Part shown: positions 50,164 to 59,378 of the stretch, piece by piece
How the letters are laid out: every line of letters begins with the position of its first letter
Position numbering within the stretch: the first letter of the stretch is position 1
Assembly: GCF_000147815.2 (NCBI RefSeq)
Contig: NC_015957.1
Coordinates: forward strand, 124,001 to 188,000
Source: Streptomyces violaceusniger Tu 4113
GTDB taxonomy: Bacteria > Actinomycetota > Actinomycetes > Streptomycetales > Streptomycetaceae
DNA length: 64,000 nt
Direction: 5' to 3'
The notes under the pieces: model-generated
Database searches by the model: none
Told to the model about the DNA's origin: nothing
Seen by the model: the letters and a program-made list of their open reading frames with translations, nothing else
Program-made: the position numbers and the translations under genes

Positions 50164-50720
50164 CCACGCGCGAGCAGGGACTCCACCCGGGACAAGGTGT
50201 CCAGCACGTTGGCCTCGGTGATCGCCATCCGGGCCTCGTCCGGCGTCAGCCAGCGCAGCGGCGCGTCCGGGTTCTCCGGCCGTACCGCCTCGGGAACGCT
50301 GGTGGCCAGCACATACCGCACATCGGCGTGCTCATGCGCCGGCTCCCGGCTGCTCGCGGGGACCGGGACGATCACCACATGCCGTACGTCCGCGTCCGGC
50401 CACGGCGCCAGGTCGGGCAGCCCCGTCTCCTCCCGCCCCTCCCGCAGGGCGATGGCGAGCGGGTCGTACTCACCCGGGTCGCCATGCCCGCCCACCAGTA
50501 GCCACGACTGGTGACGCTGGTGCCAGCGCAGCAGCACACGGCCACTGTCGGGGTGCACGATCAGGGCGGATGCGGTGATGTGGAGGGGCGTCGACCGGTC
50601 CCAGGGGGCGCCGCCCGCCTCGACAACGCCGAGCACCCGCTCGAGGTCGACGCATTCCGCGGTGGTCTTCGGCCGGTAGCCCGTAAGGACATGGGCAACT
50701 GCGTGGTCGGCTGTGGCCAT
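50160..50720 (-). CDS. NUDIX hydrolase
   Basis: This 186-residue protein from ATG 50720 has GGHGDPGEYDPLAIALREG and REETG, a complete Nudix box. An N-terminal extension (residues 1-45) is typical of larger NUDIX members of streptomycetes that act on nucleotide sugars or dNTPs. Substrate unknown. It is convergent with the SnoaL-like gene. Confidence 0.88.
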   Translation of the reverse strand: MATADHAVAHVLTGYRPKTTAECVDLERVLGVVEAGGAPWDRSTPLHITASALIVHPDSGRVLLRWHQRHQSWLLVGGHGDPGEYDPLAIALREGREETGLPDLAPWPDADVRHVVIVPVPASSREPAHEHADVRYVLATSVPEAVRPENPDAPLRWLTPDEARMAITEANVLDTLSRVESLLARG

Positions 50721-50922
50721 GCGCCGGATCCTAACGACGCGAGGCCGCCTACGGCGCGGGGTTTTTGTCACCCGGGCGCGGTCCCGCCGTGGCGAGCCGT
50801 CGCTGTCCGCGGCCTGACCATCACCCGGCCCGCTGGCGGCATGCTCCGGGACCGCACACGGAGGGCACAACGCCCCATAGGGGTCAAGGCGACAAAGTAC
50901 GAGGTCACAGTGTTGCCAGCCC

Positions 50923-50952
50923 GTTAACAGGCCGTTAGTTGATCGTCAGCGG
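50923..50952 (+). promoter_or_regulatory. 11-bp-spaced GTTA direct repeats before DUF4232 gene
   Basis: GTTAACAGGCC, GTTAGTTGATC and GTCAGCGG at 50923, 50934 and 50945, three in-phase copies about 70-95 bp before the lipoprotein start. Confidence 0.5.
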
Positions 50953-51018
50953 AGCCGGACAGACTTGTTGTCATGGCCCCGGGGGACCGGGACAACGCTC
51001 ACGACAGCAGAGGGACTC

Positions 51019-51678
51019 ATGTCGCACCGCATCACCACTCGTCACGCACGCAAGGTCGCCGCCGCCGCGGTCGTCGCAGCCGCCGCGTTCGGTCTGACCG
51101 CGTGCCAGGACAACGCGGATGCCGGCGGGGACTCGTCCTCCGCCGCCTCGTCCAGCTCCGGCGGTTCGGACTCCTCCGACTCGGGCTCCTCCGGCTCCTC
51201 GGGTTCCTCCGACTCGGGTTCGTCGGGTTCCTCCGGTTCCTCCGGCTCGGGTTCCTCGGGCTCCGGCGGTGGCGGCAACGCCGGTTCCGATGCCTGCGCG
51301 ACCTCGCAGCTCGCGTTCCGCAGCACCCACGGCATGGGTGAGGGCACCCTGATCGTCGACCTCAAGAACACCGGGTCGGCCACCTGCACGCTCCAGGGCT
51401 TCCCGGGTGTCGACCTGAAGAGCAAGAACGGCACCGTGAGCGCCGAGCGCAGCGACCTCGCGGCGCCGAAGACGAGTGTCAAGCCGGGTGAGGAGACCCG
51501 CTTCACGCTCTACTACCCGCCGAACAACTCCGGCGGCTCCGGCGAGACCTTCACCACGCTCGTCGTCACCCCGCCCAACGAGACCCACTCGCACTCCCTG
51601 CCCGTCAGCATCAACGTCCCCGTCACCGACGGCTCCGGCTCCGCCATCAAGGTGGACCCCGTCGGCACCGGCAAGTAG
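51019..51678 (+). CDS. DUF4232 lipoprotein
   Basis: This 219-residue protein from ATG 51019 has a signal peptide and lipobox LTAC near residue 29, a long Ser/Gly linker (SGSSGSSDSGSSGSSG, expanded), and then the DUF4232 domain: ACATSQLAFRSTHG, LIVDLKNTGSATCTLQGFPG and VVTPPNETHSHSLPVSI. It is closely similar to the gene at 26466. A very strong terminator follows. Confidence 0.88.
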   Translation: MSHRITTRHARKVAAAAVVAAAAFGLTACQDNADAGGDSSSAASSSSGGSDSSDSGSSGSSGSSDSGSSGSSGSSGSGSSGSGGGGNAGSDACATSQLAFRSTHGMGEGTLIVDLKNTGSATCTLQGFPGVDLKSKNGTVSAERSDLAAPKTSVKPGEETRFTLYYPPNNSGGSGETFTTLVVTPPNETHSHSLPVSINVPVTDGSGSAIKVDPVGTGK

Positions 51679-51701
51679 ACACCGGCACGTAGACAACAGA
51701 C

Positions 51702-51739
51702 AGCAAAGCAACCCCGGGCCGCCGGCCCGGGGCTTTGCT
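51702..51739 (+). terminator. Two-stem terminator
   Basis: Inner 9-bp stem CCCCGGGCC / GGCCCGGGG with a 3-nt loop, extended after a CAA bulge by outer arms AGCAAAG / CTTTGCT. Confidence 0.9.
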
Positions 51740-51927
51740 CTGAGCGCCGGGAGCCATGCGTTCGACCGATATCGATCGTACGTTTGATTTCCGGCGTACC
51801 GGCGTGCGCCCTCGCCGGTGACGGCCGACCCTGGAGGGTGGACGTGGGGAGCCGCTGAGCAGCGCCCGGCTCACGTTCCCCTGGCCCAGCGCAGGAGCTC
51901 GGACCGAACTGGAAGGTGAACGTCACG

Positions 51928-52653
51928 ATGAAGACACCCCCGGTCGTTTCGCCGCAGGAGTGGGAGGCCGCGCGTCAGGAGCTGCTCGGGGAGGAGAAGC
52001 GGCTGACCCGCGCCCGTGACGCACTGGCCGCCAAGCGCCGGCGGATGCCGTGGCTGGCCGTGGAGAAGGAGTACGCGTTCGAGGGTCCCGAGGGCAGGGT
52101 GAGTCTGCTCGACCTGTTCCAGGGGCGTCGTCAGTTGATCCTCTACCGCGCCTTCTTCGAGCCCGTCGTCTACGGCTGGCCCGACCACGCCTGCCGCGGC
52201 TGTTCCATGGTCGCCGACCACGTGGGCCACCTCGCTCATCTCAACGCCCGGGACACCACCCTCGTCTTCGCCTCGCGCGCGCCGCAGCCGGAGATCGAGC
52301 AGGTGAAGGCGCGGATGGGCTGGACGATGCCCTGGTACACGATCACCGACGACTTCGACGCCGACTTCGGGGTGGACGAGTGGCACGGCACGAACGCGTT
52401 CATCCGCGACGGCGACCGCGTATTTCGCACTTACTTCATCAACGCCCGCGGTGACGAGGCGCTGGGGAGCACCTGGAGCTACCTCGACATGACGGCGCTC
52501 GGGCGGCAGGAGGAGTGGGAGGACTCGCCGAACGACTACCCCAAAACCCCGCCGTACGAATGGTGGAACTGGCACGACGCGTACGACGACGCCGCGCCGG
52601 CGCCGGAGTGGGTGGCCCAGACCCAACGAGGAACCCAGGCCCAGCCGGGCTGA
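51928..52653 (+). CDS. DUF899 thioredoxin-like protein
   Basis: This 241-residue protein from ATG 51928 (GTG 51916 possible) has the DUF899 pattern LVSPQEWEAA-type start, RRRMPWLAVEKEYAFEG, LILYRAFFEPVVYGWPDHAC with C of CRGCSM, and FASRAPQPEIEQVK. The fold is thioredoxin-like, and the two Cys (CRGC) could act in redox chemistry. Role unknown. It stands alone between the lipoprotein terminator and the GNAT gene. Confidence 0.88.
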   Translation: MKTPPVVSPQEWEAARQELLGEEKRLTRARDALAAKRRRMPWLAVEKEYAFEGPEGRVSLLDLFQGRRQLILYRAFFEPVVYGWPDHACRGCSMVADHVGHLAHLNARDTTLVFASRAPQPEIEQVKARMGWTMPWYTITDDFDADFGVDEWHGTNAFIRDGDRVFRTYFINARGDEALGSTWSYLDMTALGRQEEWEDSPNDYPKTPPYEWWNWHDAYDDAAPAPEWVAQTQRGTQAQPG

Positions 52654-52675
52654 GCCGTGCGCCAAACTGTGGGGC

Positions 52676-53143
52676 ATGGACAACCGCATCCGTCCCGCGA
52701 CCGTAGCCGACGTTGACGCGATAAGGGCCGTCACCGACGCGGCATACCGCCCCTACGTGGCCCGGATCGGTGTCCGCCCCGCGCCCATGGACGCGGACCA
52801 CGCGGCCGACATCGCGGCGGGGCGTGTCTTCGTCACCGGCGACCCGGTCGTGGGGGTGCTGGTCCTGGTGGCCGAGCCCGGCCATCTCGTCCTGGAGAGC
52901 ATCGCCGTGGACCCGGACGCGCACCGACAGGGCGTGGGCAGGCGCCTGCTCGCCTTCGCCGAGCTGCACGCCCGCGCTCTCGGGCTCCCGGAGATCCGGC
53001 TCTACACCAACGCCCTCATGTGGGAGAACCAGGAGATCTACCCGAGGTACGGGTACGAGGTGACCGAGCGCCGCCAGCACGGCGCGTACGACCGGATCCA
53101 CTACCGGAAGCGCATTCCCCAGGAAGCGCCCGACGAGGGGTGA
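52676..53143 (+). CDS. GNAT-family acetyltransferase
   Basis: This 155-residue protein has the acetyl-CoA loop in ESIAVDPDAHRQGVGRRLLAF and the C-terminal NALMWENQEIYPRYGYE of GNAT enzymes. It transfers an acetyl group to an amine, but the substrate cannot be told. It lies 22 bp after the DUF899 gene, so cotranscription is likely. Its 3' end overlaps a small convergent gene by 43 bp. Confidence 0.9.
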   Translation: MDNRIRPATVADVDAIRAVTDAAYRPYVARIGVRPAPMDADHAADIAAGRVFVTGDPVVGVLVLVAEPGHLVLESIAVDPDAHRQGVGRRLLAFAELHARALGLPEIRLYTNALMWENQEIYPRYGYEVTERRQHGAYDRIHYRKRIPQEAPDEG

Positions 53144-53349
53144 GGGGCCCCTGCCGCAGAGGGGCGTGCCGGATCAAGGCGGCGAACGCACTCGCGCACC
53201 GCGTCCCCGGCCACCGTGAAGGCGAACGAGACGGCCCCTCCGGCATCGAGCTTGAGGTGATTCCCGCCGAACGTGCAACGGCGGTACTTCACCGCGGCGT
53301 TGGCCAGCCGTACGGGCTCGACGGCGAAGTCGGCGAAGGTGGGCTCCAT
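53101..53349 (-). CDS. Small hypothetical protein, weak call
   Basis: This 82-residue protein from ATG 53349 contains FADFAVEPVRLANAAVKYRR and GAVSFAFTVAGDAVRECVRR. Composition is plausible for a real gene, but the C-terminal 14 residues are antisense to the GNAT gene end, and no family is recognised. A DUF397-like small protein is a possibility given the folded short beta pattern. It precedes the second MMPL two-component operon on the same strand. Confidence 0.4.
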   Translation of the reverse strand: MEPTFADFAVEPVRLANAAVKYRRCTFGGNHLKLDAGGAVSFAFTVAGDAVRECVRRLDPARPSAAGAPHPSSGASWGMRFR

Positions 53350-53479
53350 AACGCGCTCCTGGCGGACGGCCACGTGACTCGACGCGGAGCCGGCGGCACG
53401 GGGGCAAGACGCACGGAGCGTATCGAGCGGGTGCGACAGCCACGGCCGCCTGTCGCGCACCAGTGGCCAGTGCGCGCCC

Positions 53480-54118
53480 CTAAGGCCGCCGCAGCAGCCC
53501 CCGCTCCATGGCCACCACCACCGCCCTCGTCCGGTCGTTCACATCGAGCTTGGCGAACAGGCGCAGCAGATGCGTCTTCACCGTGGCCTCGGCGATCACG
53601 AGGCGTCGTCCGATCTCGGCGTTGGTGAGACCGTCCGCCACGGCGCCCAGGACCTCGGTCTCGCGGTCGGTCAGCGGCTCCTGAACCGGTCGCCGCATCC
53701 GCGCGACCAGCTTCTCGGCGACCCGGGGAGCGAGCACCGTCTCGCCCCGGGCCGCCGCGTGGATGGCGTCGACGAGTTGCTCACGGGTGGTGTCCTTGAG
53801 CAGATAGCCGATGGCACCGGCCTCCACTCCGCGCTCGATCTCCGTGTCGGTGTCGTACGTCGTCAGGATCAGCACCCGCGTACGCGGATACCGGGCGACG
53901 ATCTCGGTCGTCGTCGCCACCCCGTCGAGCACGGGCATCCGCAGATCGACCAGCGCCACGTCGGGGTCGTACCGCTCGACGAGATCGAGCGCCGCGCGTC
54001 CGTCGCCCGCCTCGCCGACGATCTCGATGCTGTCCTCGGCGGCGAGCAGGGCGATCACTCCGGCCCGCATCACGGTGTGATCGTCCACCACGACGATGCG
54101 CAGACCTCCCCCGCTCAC
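53480..54118 (-). CDS. NarL/LuxR-type response regulator (copy 2)
   Basis: This 212-residue protein has the receiver phosphoacceptor Asp in VALVDLRMPVLDG and the C-terminal LuxR helix-turn-helix (LTDRETEVLGAVADGLTNAE, AEATVKTHLLRLFAKLDVND). Its ATG overlaps the kinase stop. Last gene of the second MMPL-kinase-regulator operon. Confidence 0.93.
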   Translation of the reverse strand: MSGGGLRIVVVDDHTVMRAGVIALLAAEDSIEIVGEAGDGRAALDLVERYDPDVALVDLRMPVLDGVATTTEIVARYPRTRVLILTTYDTDTEIERGVEAGAIGYLLKDTTREQLVDAIHAAARGETVLAPRVAEKLVARMRRPVQEPLTDRETEVLGAVADGLTNAEIGRRLVIAEATVKTHLLRLFAKLDVNDRTRAVVVAMERGLLRRP

Positions 54119-55314
54119 GCCTCCACCTCGCTCACCACGGGGATCATCGCAAGGATCCGCGTCCCGTCGCCCACCGAACTCGTCACCGTGAGCCTCCCGC
54201 CCAGCTCCGCCAGTCGCTTGCGCATGCCGTCGAGTCCGAAACCCGTCGACTCCCCCACCCGGAACCCGGTTCCATCATCGGTGATCTCCAACTCCACTCC
54301 ATGCGGACGCCGCACCAGCACCACGCCGACCATGGACGCGTGTGCGTGTTTGCGTACATTGGCCAGGGACTCCTGGGTGCAGCGCAGCAGCGCGATACGG
54401 GTCTGCTGGTCGCACTCCAGGTCTGCCAGGTCGGCGTCCACCGCCAGGCCGGTGTCCTCCGCGAAGCGGTCCAGCGTACGGCGCAGCGTCCGCGCCACCG
54501 ATCCGGCCGCCACCTGGCCCGGACCCGGCTGCCCCGCCGAGCCGACCAACTCCCGCGCCTCGGCGAGGTTTTCCCGGGCGGTGGACTCGATCGACCGCAG
54601 TTGCTGGGCGCTGGTCGCCGGATCGTGGTCAATGCCCGCCTGGGCCGCCTCCGCGAGCACGATGATCGACGCGAAGCCCTGCGCGAGCGTGTCGTGGATG
54701 TCGCGTGCGATGCGTTCCCGTTCGTCCGCCGCGCCCTGTCGCTGGTGTGCCTCGGAAAGCTGTGCCTGCGTCCGCTCCAACTCCTCGATCAGCCGCGCCC
54801 GTTCACTGCTCTGCGCGACGACCGAGTGCGCCCACAGGCCGATCAGTACGCCCACCGCGACCACGATCAGCGTGGACATCAGGGTCTCGCCGAAGAACTC
54901 CGCCGACCAGCCCTGCCGGACCAGACTCCCGGCCAGCGTGGCACCGGTGGCCAGCCCGAGGAACCCCATCGAGGCCCGCGGGGTGCGCCCGAACATCCAG
55001 TAGTGCGGCAGTGTCACCATGAACAGCGCCGCATAACTGCTGCCCAGATAGGCCAGCCCGCCGAGCGCGAGCACGAGCACCGAGAGGTAGACCCGCGGAC
55101 GGACGACAGGATTCCCCGGGAAGCGGTCGAGCACCGCGTAGCACAGCACCACGCAGCCCAGCAGCGCGATGGCCTGGTACTTGCTCCCCCCGGCCGGAGT
55201 CGTCGTCACCAGCCCGATGGCCATCGCGCCGAACAGGCCCCAGCAGACGGCGTTCCACCGGCGCAGCGAAGTGGCCCAGAAGGCGTCGGCCAAGGGGTTG
55301 GCGAGAGCGGTCAT
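54115..55314 (-). CDS. Histidine kinase, HisKA_3/NarL type (copy 2)
   Basis: This 399-residue protein has about five membrane helices in residues 15-160, a coiled linker, the phosphoacceptor His in IARDIHDTLAQGFASI and the HATPase motifs LLRCTQESLANVRKHA and STGFGLDGMRKRLAELGG. It starts at ATG 55314, 5 bp after the MMPL stop. It resembles copy 1 in domain order but not closely in sequence by eye. Confidence 0.9.
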   Translation of the reverse strand: MTALANPLADAFWATSLRRWNAVCWGLFGAMAIGLVTTTPAGGSKYQAIALLGCVVLCYAVLDRFPGNPVVRPRVYLSVLVLALGGLAYLGSSYAALFMVTLPHYWMFGRTPRASMGFLGLATGATLAGSLVRQGWSAEFFGETLMSTLIVVAVGVLIGLWAHSVVAQSSERARLIEELERTQAQLSEAHQRQGAADERERIARDIHDTLAQGFASIIVLAEAAQAGIDHDPATSAQQLRSIESTARENLAEARELVGSAGQPGPGQVAAGSVARTLRRTLDRFAEDTGLAVDADLADLECDQQTRIALLRCTQESLANVRKHAHASMVGVVLVRRPHGVELEITDDGTGFRVGESTGFGLDGMRKRLAELGGRLTVTSSVGDGTRILAMIPVVSEVEA

Positions 55315-55319
55315 ACCGA

Positions 55320-57560
55320 TCAACGTACGTCGACCACCGGTCGCCCGTCGGCCGGGTGAGCCGAGGCCGCCGCCGCCCGGCCCGCCGTCCGCGAGGGCCA
55401 CCAGCTCGCCTCACCGAGCAGCAGCATCGCCGACGGCAGGACCATGATCCGGACGATGAAGGCATCGAGCAGCACGGCCGCCGCGAGGACGAAGCCGATC
55501 TGCTTCATCTCGATGATGTGCAGGAAGACGAAACTCACGAAGACCGTCGTCATCACCACCGCCGCACTCGTCACCACACTCGCCGACCTGCGGATTCCCT
55601 CGAGCACGGCCTGCCGTGTGGGCACGCCCGCGAGGACGGCCTCCCTGATCCGGCTCACCACGAACACCTGGTAGTCCATCGAGAGCCCGAAGAGGATCAC
55701 GAAGAGGAACAGCGGTACGCGCGATCCGATCGAACCCGTGGACTGGAAGTCCAACAGCCCCTCGGCCCAGGTCCCCTGGAAGACCAGGACGAGCAGTCCG
55801 AGCGCCGCCGCCGCGGACAGCAGATTCAGTACGACGCCGATCAGGCCCAGCACCACCGAGCGGAACGCGTACGTCGTCATCGCGAAGGTGACCAGCAGCA
55901 ACGCCCCGAGGACCAGCGGGAGTTTGCTGTTCTGGTGAGCGGGATAGTCGGCGTACCGGGCGACGTCCCCGCTCACTCCGGACGCCGCCCCCTCGACCCG
56001 GCCGACGGTGGCGGGCAGGTAGTCCTCGCGCAGGTGGTCGAGGGAGTCGTACGCCTGGTCGGAGTTGCCCAGGTACGGCACCTTCAGCTCGAGCACACTG
56101 ATCCGGTGGTCGGCTGAGGTCCGGACGCGCGAGGCGCCGGCGGACTTCTGGTCGGGCCCATCGGACTTCGGGCCGACGCCGGCGAACAGCGGGTCGGCGT
56201 CGGCGCGCCGGGCCAGCTCGCGCAGCGCCCCGCCGACCTCGCCGGACCGCGCGGCGTCGGCCCGTACGACGACCTGGTGGGTGACCCGTTGCTCCGGGAA
56301 CGCCGCGTTGAGCCGGTCGTACACCCGCATCGCGGCGATGTCACGGGAGTGCGTGTCCCGGCTCATCTCCGTGATCTTCAGCCCGGCCAACGGGGTGACG
56401 AGCGCGAGCAGGGCGAGAACGGAGACGCACAGGGTGGCCAGGGGGTGCCGGCTCGCGGGTCGCAGCAGCGCGGCCCATACGCGGCCACCGCTGTCGTCCC
56501 GGGTCCGCCGCACGGGCTTTCCCCGCTCAGCACGGCGCCGCGCCCTGCGCTCCTCCCGCTTTCCCAGCTTGACGAGCATCGCGGGCAGCGCCGTCAGCGA
56601 ACTGGCCACCGCGACCAGGACGACCACGATCGTGCCGGTGGCGAGCGAGGAGAAGATGACGTCGGAGGCGAGATACAGCGTCGCGGTGGAGGCCACGACC
56701 GCGAGTCCGGAGATCACGACAGCCCGGCCGGAGGTCGCCGCGGCCATGTCCACCAGCGCCTCGGAGCTCAGCCGGCCGCCCGAGCGGGCGCGCTCCTCGC
56801 GCTCCCGCTTGAGGTAGAAGAGCGTGTAGTCGACGCCGACCGCGAGGCCGATCATCAGGATGACGTTCGTGCCGACCCCGGCGTCGGGGGAAAGGTGTGA
56901 GGCCACCATCGAAAGCCCGACGGCCGCCGCGACGGACGACAGCGCGAGCAGCAGCGGCACCCCCGCCATGGTCACGGATCCGAAGACGACCAACAGGGTG
57001 ATCAGGGTGATGGGAAGCGTGATCTTCTCGGAGAGCGCCAGGTCGTCACCGCGCTGCTGGTCGACTCCCTTGCTGATGGAGGGACTCCCGGTCTCCTCCA
57101 GCCGCAGCCCCGGATACGCCTTCCCCACGGCGTCGGTCTGTCCGACCAGCGCGTCGACCTTGTCCTTGGCGTCCCGCTCCTCGCCCTTCAGAGCCACCTC
57201 GACCATGAGGATCCGGTGATCCTCGGACAGCAGCGGGTCGGCGACACCCGCGACCTCGGGCAGCCGCTTCATCCGGGTGGTCAGGTCCCCGGCGGCGGCC
57301 TCGGCCGTGTCCCGGTCGAAGGGTCCCGACCGGGAAGAGATCAGCACCTGTTCGGCGGCCCTGCGCTCCAGGCCCCCCTCGGCGGCCATCGCCTCCGCCC
57401 GCCCGGCCTCGCCGACCCGGTAGTCGGCCGTGGTCGCGCTGTGTGTGCCGACGGCACTGCCGATCCCCAGGCACAGCGCCACGAACACCAGCCAGCCGAC
57501 GATGGCCCGCCAGGGGTGCCGAGCGCTCCAACGCGCCATGCGCACAGTGAATGAGTTCAT
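55320..57560 (-). CDS. MMPL/RND-type membrane transporter (copy 2)
   Basis: This 746-residue protein from ATG 57560 (TTG 57566 possible) has twelve expected membrane helices and two outer domains. Proton-relay motifs are GLAVGVDYTLFYLKRERE and FGLSMDYQVFVVSRIRE. It should export a lipid or hydrophobic compound. It heads the operon with the second kinase and regulator. A 20-bp perfect palindrome lies about 60 bp upstream and may bind a repressor. Confidence 0.9.
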   Translation of the reverse strand: MNSFTVRMARWSARHPWRAIVGWLVFVALCLGIGSAVGTHSATTADYRVGEAGRAEAMAAEGGLERRAAEQVLISSRSGPFDRDTAEAAAGDLTTRMKRLPEVAGVADPLLSEDHRILMVEVALKGEERDAKDKVDALVGQTDAVGKAYPGLRLEETGSPSISKGVDQQRGDDLALSEKITLPITLITLLVVFGSVTMAGVPLLLALSSVAAAVGLSMVASHLSPDAGVGTNVILMIGLAVGVDYTLFYLKREREERARSGGRLSSEALVDMAAATSGRAVVISGLAVVASTATLYLASDVIFSSLATGTIVVVLVAVASSLTALPAMLVKLGKREERRARRRAERGKPVRRTRDDSGGRVWAALLRPASRHPLATLCVSVLALLALVTPLAGLKITEMSRDTHSRDIAAMRVYDRLNAAFPEQRVTHQVVVRADAARSGEVGGALRELARRADADPLFAGVGPKSDGPDQKSAGASRVRTSADHRISVLELKVPYLGNSDQAYDSLDHLREDYLPATVGRVEGAASGVSGDVARYADYPAHQNSKLPLVLGALLLVTFAMTTYAFRSVVLGLIGVVLNLLSAAAALGLLVLVFQGTWAEGLLDFQSTGSIGSRVPLFLFVILFGLSMDYQVFVVSRIREAVLAGVPTRQAVLEGIRRSASVVTSAAVVMTTVFVSFVFLHIIEMKQIGFVLAAAVLLDAFIVRIMVLPSAMLLLGEASWWPSRTAGRAAAASAHPADGRPVVDVR

Positions 57561-57618
57561 GGCCAAAAGCGTTGCTGGCCGACGCGGTTGGCCGACAGAG
57601 GTGCCCGGTTGAACTTCC

Positions 57619-57638
57619 CGTCCACCGATCGGTGGACG
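57619..57638. promoter_or_regulatory. 20-bp perfect palindrome before MMPL copy 2
   Basis: CGTCCACCGATCGGTGGACG is symmetric over all 20 bases and sits 59 bp upstream of the MMPL start. It is a good candidate operator for a TetR-type repressor; no such gene lies beside it. Confidence 0.6.
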
Positions 57639-57641
57639 AGA

Positions 57642-57674
57642 CAGGGCCAGGCCCCGGATCGGGATCTGGCCCTG
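57642..57674 (-). terminator. Terminator after the FG-GAP-like gene
   Basis: Perfect 9-bp arms CAGGGCCAG / CTGGCCCTG with a 15-nt loop, 20 bp past the stop of the minus-strand gene at 57695. Confidence 0.75.
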
Positions 57675-57694
57675 GAGAGTGCGCCGGGTCGAGG

Positions 57695-58441
57695 TCAGGC
57701 GCAGGACTTGTAGAAGTGCTTCCAGCCGTCGCCGGGCATGGCCGGCGGCTCGGCCGTGCTGCCGAACTCCCCGTACTTCTGCTTCATCGCGTAGTCGAAG
57801 TCCCCCGGGCCGCTGCCCGCGGTCGACAGGCGCACGTCCCGGTCGAGCTGCCCGTCACCGGGGTTGTTGAGGATCGCGAGGTCCGGATACGGGTCGTCGC
57901 CGTAGTTGGCGATCCGAAGCTGCTGGACCTCGCCCTGGTCGCCGATGTCGGAGTGCCGGGCGTCGGCGGAGCTCAGGTCCGTGTGTGCGAGCGGGCCGGG
58001 GCGGTATTCCGCGACGCGTGCGGTCGAGGGGTCGTCCCCGTCGGCCGGCTCGACGATGTTGACGACCATGCCCAGGGTGCCGTCGTTCTGGAAGTCGGCG
58101 ACCGCGGCGGTCGCGACCTCCCCCTTCTTCGCGCCGAGAAGTTCGCTGACGGCGTGCTTCGCGCCGAACGTGCCGTCCGCGGCGCCCCACTGGATGGTCA
58201 TCTTGGTTCCGGTGTGCCCGGGATTCGAGATCTTGTCCGGGTTGCCGTCGCCGTCGAGATCGCCGACCAGCGTCGTGGCGTTGGCCAGACAGGGGCCCGT
58301 CGCCTCGCTGACCTTGCCGGACCGTTCCGCGCCGCCCGAGGGCGACGACCCGGCCGCACTGGCCTGGTAACCGGCGATGGTCAGGGTCAGGGCGACAGCC
58401 GCGATCGGGGCGGCGATCAGACGTGACCGTTTGCGAAGCAT
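57695..58441 (-). CDS. Secreted FG-GAP/VCBS-like protein
   Basis: This 248-residue protein has a Sec signal peptide (residues 1-29, LIAAPIAAVALTLTIAG) and FG-GAP-type repeats with calcium-binding loops: LVGDLDGDGNPDKISN, VADFQNDGTLGMVVN and IANYGDDPYPDLAILN. It should form part of a beta-propeller outside the cell. The number of repeats is small for a full propeller. It is upstream of the palindrome and terminator and close to a DUF4232 gene on the same strand. Confidence 0.75.
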   Translation of the reverse strand: MLRKRSRLIAAPIAAVALTLTIAGYQASAAGSSPSGGAERSGKVSEATGPCLANATTLVGDLDGDGNPDKISNPGHTGTKMTIQWGAADGTFGAKHAVSELLGAKKGEVATAAVADFQNDGTLGMVVNIVEPADGDDPSTARVAEYRPGPLAHTDLSSADARHSDIGDQGEVQQLRIANYGDDPYPDLAILNNPGDGQLDRDVRLSTAGSGPGDFDYAMKQKYGEFGSTAEPPAMPGDGWKHFYKSCA

Positions 58442-58601
58442 CTACGAACTCCTGGCGTCGTTACTGCGAAGTGAGAGGGTGGCGACGCCCCGTGAGTGCG
58501 TACCGAGTTGCCGTACTACATCGCCGCGGCGTGCGACCGGGGAGAGCGGGCGCGCGCCCTCGCCATCAACCACCGTCACCGGAATGGGGCGGCCCGGTCG
58601 G

Positions 58602-59300
58602 TTACTGGTCCGTTCCGCCGTCGAAGGGGACGGCGTCCGCCGCGGAGGTGTGCCAGTTGGTGACGATGGGCTTGTCGACGGTGATGGTGCCGACCGGCAG
58701 GGAGACCGGGTTGGCGTCCTCATTGCCGACGGCGACGATGATGCTGTCCAGTTCCTTGCCACCGTTGTCCCCGGTGGTCTTCGGGTTCACCCCGGCGTAG
58801 GCGGTAGTTCCCCCGCTCAGCGTGATCGCCGGTCCTACGGCCTGCTCCGCGGGACCCGCCTCGGTGCCGTCCGACCCGAAGGCCACCGTGGGAAGCGCGG
58901 CGGGCAGCACACAGGTGATCCCCGCCTTGGCCTTCGCCATGACCAGGATGTATCCGCCGGCCTGCGTCTCTTCCCGGGTGCTCCAGGAAATGTCGTTGGC
59001 CCCGCACACCTGCCCGACCTTGCCGCGCTTGCCGTTGCCGGTGTCGGCACCGGAGCCGTCCTGGGCTCCCTTGTCCTTCGCACCGGGGGTCTTGGCCGAC
59101 GAGCCGCCGGCGGTGTCCTTGTCGCCCGCGGCATCGCCCGCGGCATCGGCCGTGGCTCCGGTCGTGGCCTTGGCGGAGGCAGACGAGTCACCGGACCCAC
59201 TGCTCGTCTCGTCCGACTGGCAGGCGGTGGCGAACATCGCGGCCGTCACCAGCAGGCTGGCACCGGCGAACATACGGACCCGGGGGCGGCTGATAAGCAT
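58602..59300 (-). CDS. DUF4232-type lipoprotein
   Basis: This 232-residue protein has a signal peptide and lipobox-like FATAC near residue 27, an Ala/Gly/Lys linker, and a beta-sandwich with VCGANDISWSTREETQAGG, KAKAGITCVLPAALPTVAFG and SGGTTAYAGVNPKT. It is closest in layout to the gene at 47547. The 11-bp repeats lie about 80-108 bp upstream, and the region is shared with the divergent DUF1707 gene. Confidence 0.75.
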   Translation of the reverse strand: MLISRPRVRMFAGASLLVTAAMFATACQSDETSSGSGDSSASAKATTGATADAAGDAAGDKDTAGGSSAKTPGAKDKGAQDGSGADTGNGKRGKVGQVCGANDISWSTREETQAGGYILVMAKAKAGITCVLPAALPTVAFGSDGTEAGPAEQAVGPAITLSGGTTAYAGVNPKTTGDNGGKELDSIIVAVGNEDANPVSLPVGTITVDKPIVTNWHTSAADAVPFDGGTDQ

Positions 59301-59378
59301 GGGAAGACCTTCTTCGTCATCAGTGTTGTAGTGCTCCCGGCGACGTTTCGCTCGGTGTGCAACTCAGCTTGCCGGTGG

